DNA of 64,000 nt from Candidatus Poseidonia sp. (GTDB lineage Archaea; Thermoplasmatota; Poseidoniia; Poseidoniales; Poseidoniaceae), in contig JAURAI010000003.1 of the NCBI GenBank assembly GCA_030829545.1, positions 62,001 through 126,000 of the forward strand, in the 5' to 3' direction. This document shows positions 63,053 through 64,000 of this stretch, one piece after another (positions within the stretch are counted from its first letter, which is position 1; every line of letters starts with the position of its first letter). The notes beneath the pieces were generated by a model. It worked only from the letters and a program-made list of their open reading frames with translations, had not been told where the DNA came from and made no database searches. Both the position numbers and the translations under genes were made by a program.

Positions 63053-64000
63053 ATGGGCGTACCATTAGAAGCAGTGCGAAACTGGCTCGCCGACTATGAT
63101 AAAGACTCCATAACCATTGGTGTCGTTGCCTCGCACTCCTCTCTTCAGATCCTCCACGGTGCCCGTCAAGAGGGATTCAAAACCCTCGGCATCGCGGTCG
63201 GGGAAAATCGACGTCGCTTCTACAAGGCCTTCCCAGGAGCAGATCCTGACGAATGGCTCATGCTCGATGACTATCGTGAAATGCTTGACCATGCAGAATG
63301 GTTTCGTGAAAAGAACGTGATTCTTGTTCCACATGGCTCTCTGGTCGAATATCTTGGAGCGACAAACTTCAGAAGTTTGAATGTTCCAACCTTCGGTAAT
63401 CGTAACATCTTGCACTGGGAAAGCAGCCGTGCTCTGCAGCGCCAATGGTTGGAAAGCGGAGGCTGCACAATGCCACAAGTTATCGAAGACCCGCACAAGA
63501 TCGATGGCCCAGTGATTGTCAAATATGCAGGAGCAAAGGGAGGAAGAGGTTACTTCATTGCCCGAGATTATCGAGACTTCCGCCGAAACGTCGACATTGA
63601 AGAAGAATTTACCATCCAAGAATATGTCCTAGGGTGCCGCTACTACCTGCATTTCTTCTTTGACCCTCTTTCAAAGGACGGTTACCAAGTCCAAGGACGG
63701 GGCGCACATGCAGGAAAATCACTTGGCCGGCTTGAATTACTTTCAATGGACCGTCGTGATGAGAGCAACGTTGATGAATTTTACAAATTAGGTTCCCTGC
63801 GTGACCTCCGTGAAATGTCACTGGAACCTTCCTTTGTCGTCACGGGCAACCAACCAGTTGTCATTCGTGAATCTCTGTTGCCAAAGGCCTTTGAAATGGC
63901 TGAAGGAACCGTTGCTGCATCCTACAACCTTGAGGAAGAATCTCGGGGAATGCTCGGACCATTCTGCCTCGAGACCATTGTGACAGACCAACTTGAATTC
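63053..64000 (+). CDS. purP: IMP biosynthesis enzyme PurP (3' end outside window)
   Basis: ATP-grasp formate-AICAR ligase that makes FAICAR from formate in archaeal purine synthesis. 316 residues are visible of about 340-360; the frame runs through base 64000. IGVVASHSSLQILHGARQEG (22-41) is the PurP N-terminal AMP-binding motif; VIVKYAGAKGGRGYFIA is the ATP-grasp strand and YYLHFFFDPL the archaeal PurP substrate region. ATG at 63053 gives this complete start. Archaea use PurP in place of bacterial PurH transformylase, so this supports the domain assignment. The 160-base spacer upstream contains no clear gene. Confidence 0.9.
   Translation, partial: MGVPLEAVRNWLADYDKDSITIGVVASHSSLQILHGARQEGFKTLGIAVGENRRRFYKAFPGADPDEWLMLDDYREMLDHAEWFREKNVILVPHGSLVEYLGATNFRSLNVPTFGNRNILHWESSRALQRQWLESGGCTMPQVIEDPHKIDGPVIVKYAGAKGGRGYFIARDYRDFRRNVDIEEEFTIQEYVLGCRYYLHFFFDPLSKDGYQVQGRGAHAGKSLGRLELLSMDRRDESNVDEFYKLGSLRDLREMSLEPSFVVTGNQPVVIRESLLPKAFEMAEGTVAASYNLEEESRGMLGPFCLETIVTDQLEF

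Overview
The window reads as a piece of an archaeal chromosome, most likely from a marine planktonic Thermoplasmatota lineage (Marine Group II / Poseidoniia-like). The information-processing genes are archaeal: Orc1/Cdc6, RNA polymerase subunit K, ribosomal protein S6e, aIF2 gamma, diphthamide synthase Dph2, PurP, archaeal-type HPRT and a complete A-type ATP synthase operon. They are mixed with bacterial-type genes (DNA gyrase B, class II HMG-CoA reductase, class II CCA-adding enzyme, L-aspartate oxidase). Aerobic traits (haem O/A synthesis, tryptophan 2,3-dioxygenase, acyl-CoA dehydrogenase) and membrane-anchored secreted peptidases fit a surface-ocean protein-degrading heterotroph. The lineage is an inference from gene content; no rRNA is present.

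Layout. 1-2.5 kb: truncated gyrB and divergent aroD, separated by a 309-base spacer with TATA-like boxes and a hairpin. 2.5-10 kb: secreted and membrane proteins, including a 1397-residue PKD metalloprotease and an M28 peptidase. 10-18.7 kb: thymidylate kinase with a long C-terminal extension, DUF2085 protein, HEAT-repeat protein, M61 peptidase, SerK-like protein, CCA enzyme, EF-hand protein. 18.7-25.8 kb: acyl-CoA dehydrogenase, GcvH-like protein, HPRT, dph2, cdc6, then rps6e-aif2g-PIN. 25.8-29 kb: overlapping minus-strand genes for a P-loop-altered AAA/winged-helix protein, a beta-propeller protein and DUF357. 29-36.3 kb: HMG-CoA reductase and the smc-scpA-scpB operon. 36.4-42.4 kb: zinc-ribbon membrane protein, nadB, ketopantoate reductase, an S2P-like membrane protein without its catalytic motifs. 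42.4-50.9 kb: atpHIKECFABD. 51-55.2 kb: methyltransferase, three RecA-fold proteins (one KaiC with an intact P-loop, two without), and a lamin-tail protein with a pilin-like N-terminus. 55.3-64 kb: a large surface protein, tRNA-Ser(GCT), ctaB-ctaA, a thioredoxin-like protein, rpoK, tryptophan 2,3-dioxygenase and a truncated purP.

The genes are tightly packed. Start codons are often preceded by GGAGG/GGTGA Shine-Dalgarno sequences; a few genes have a TATA-like box about 25 bases before the ATG and may be leaderless. Convergent pairs often overlap at their 3' ends. No CRISPR array, insertion sequence or integrase was seen.

The best candidates for something undescribed are: a helically phased array of ATTAACGC sites between the AAA/winged-helix gene and HMG-CoA reductase (29071-29173); the three-protein KaiC/RecA cluster directly upstream of the ATP synthase operon; the S2P pseudoprotease fused to a large beta-rich region; and the thymidylate kinase fusion.
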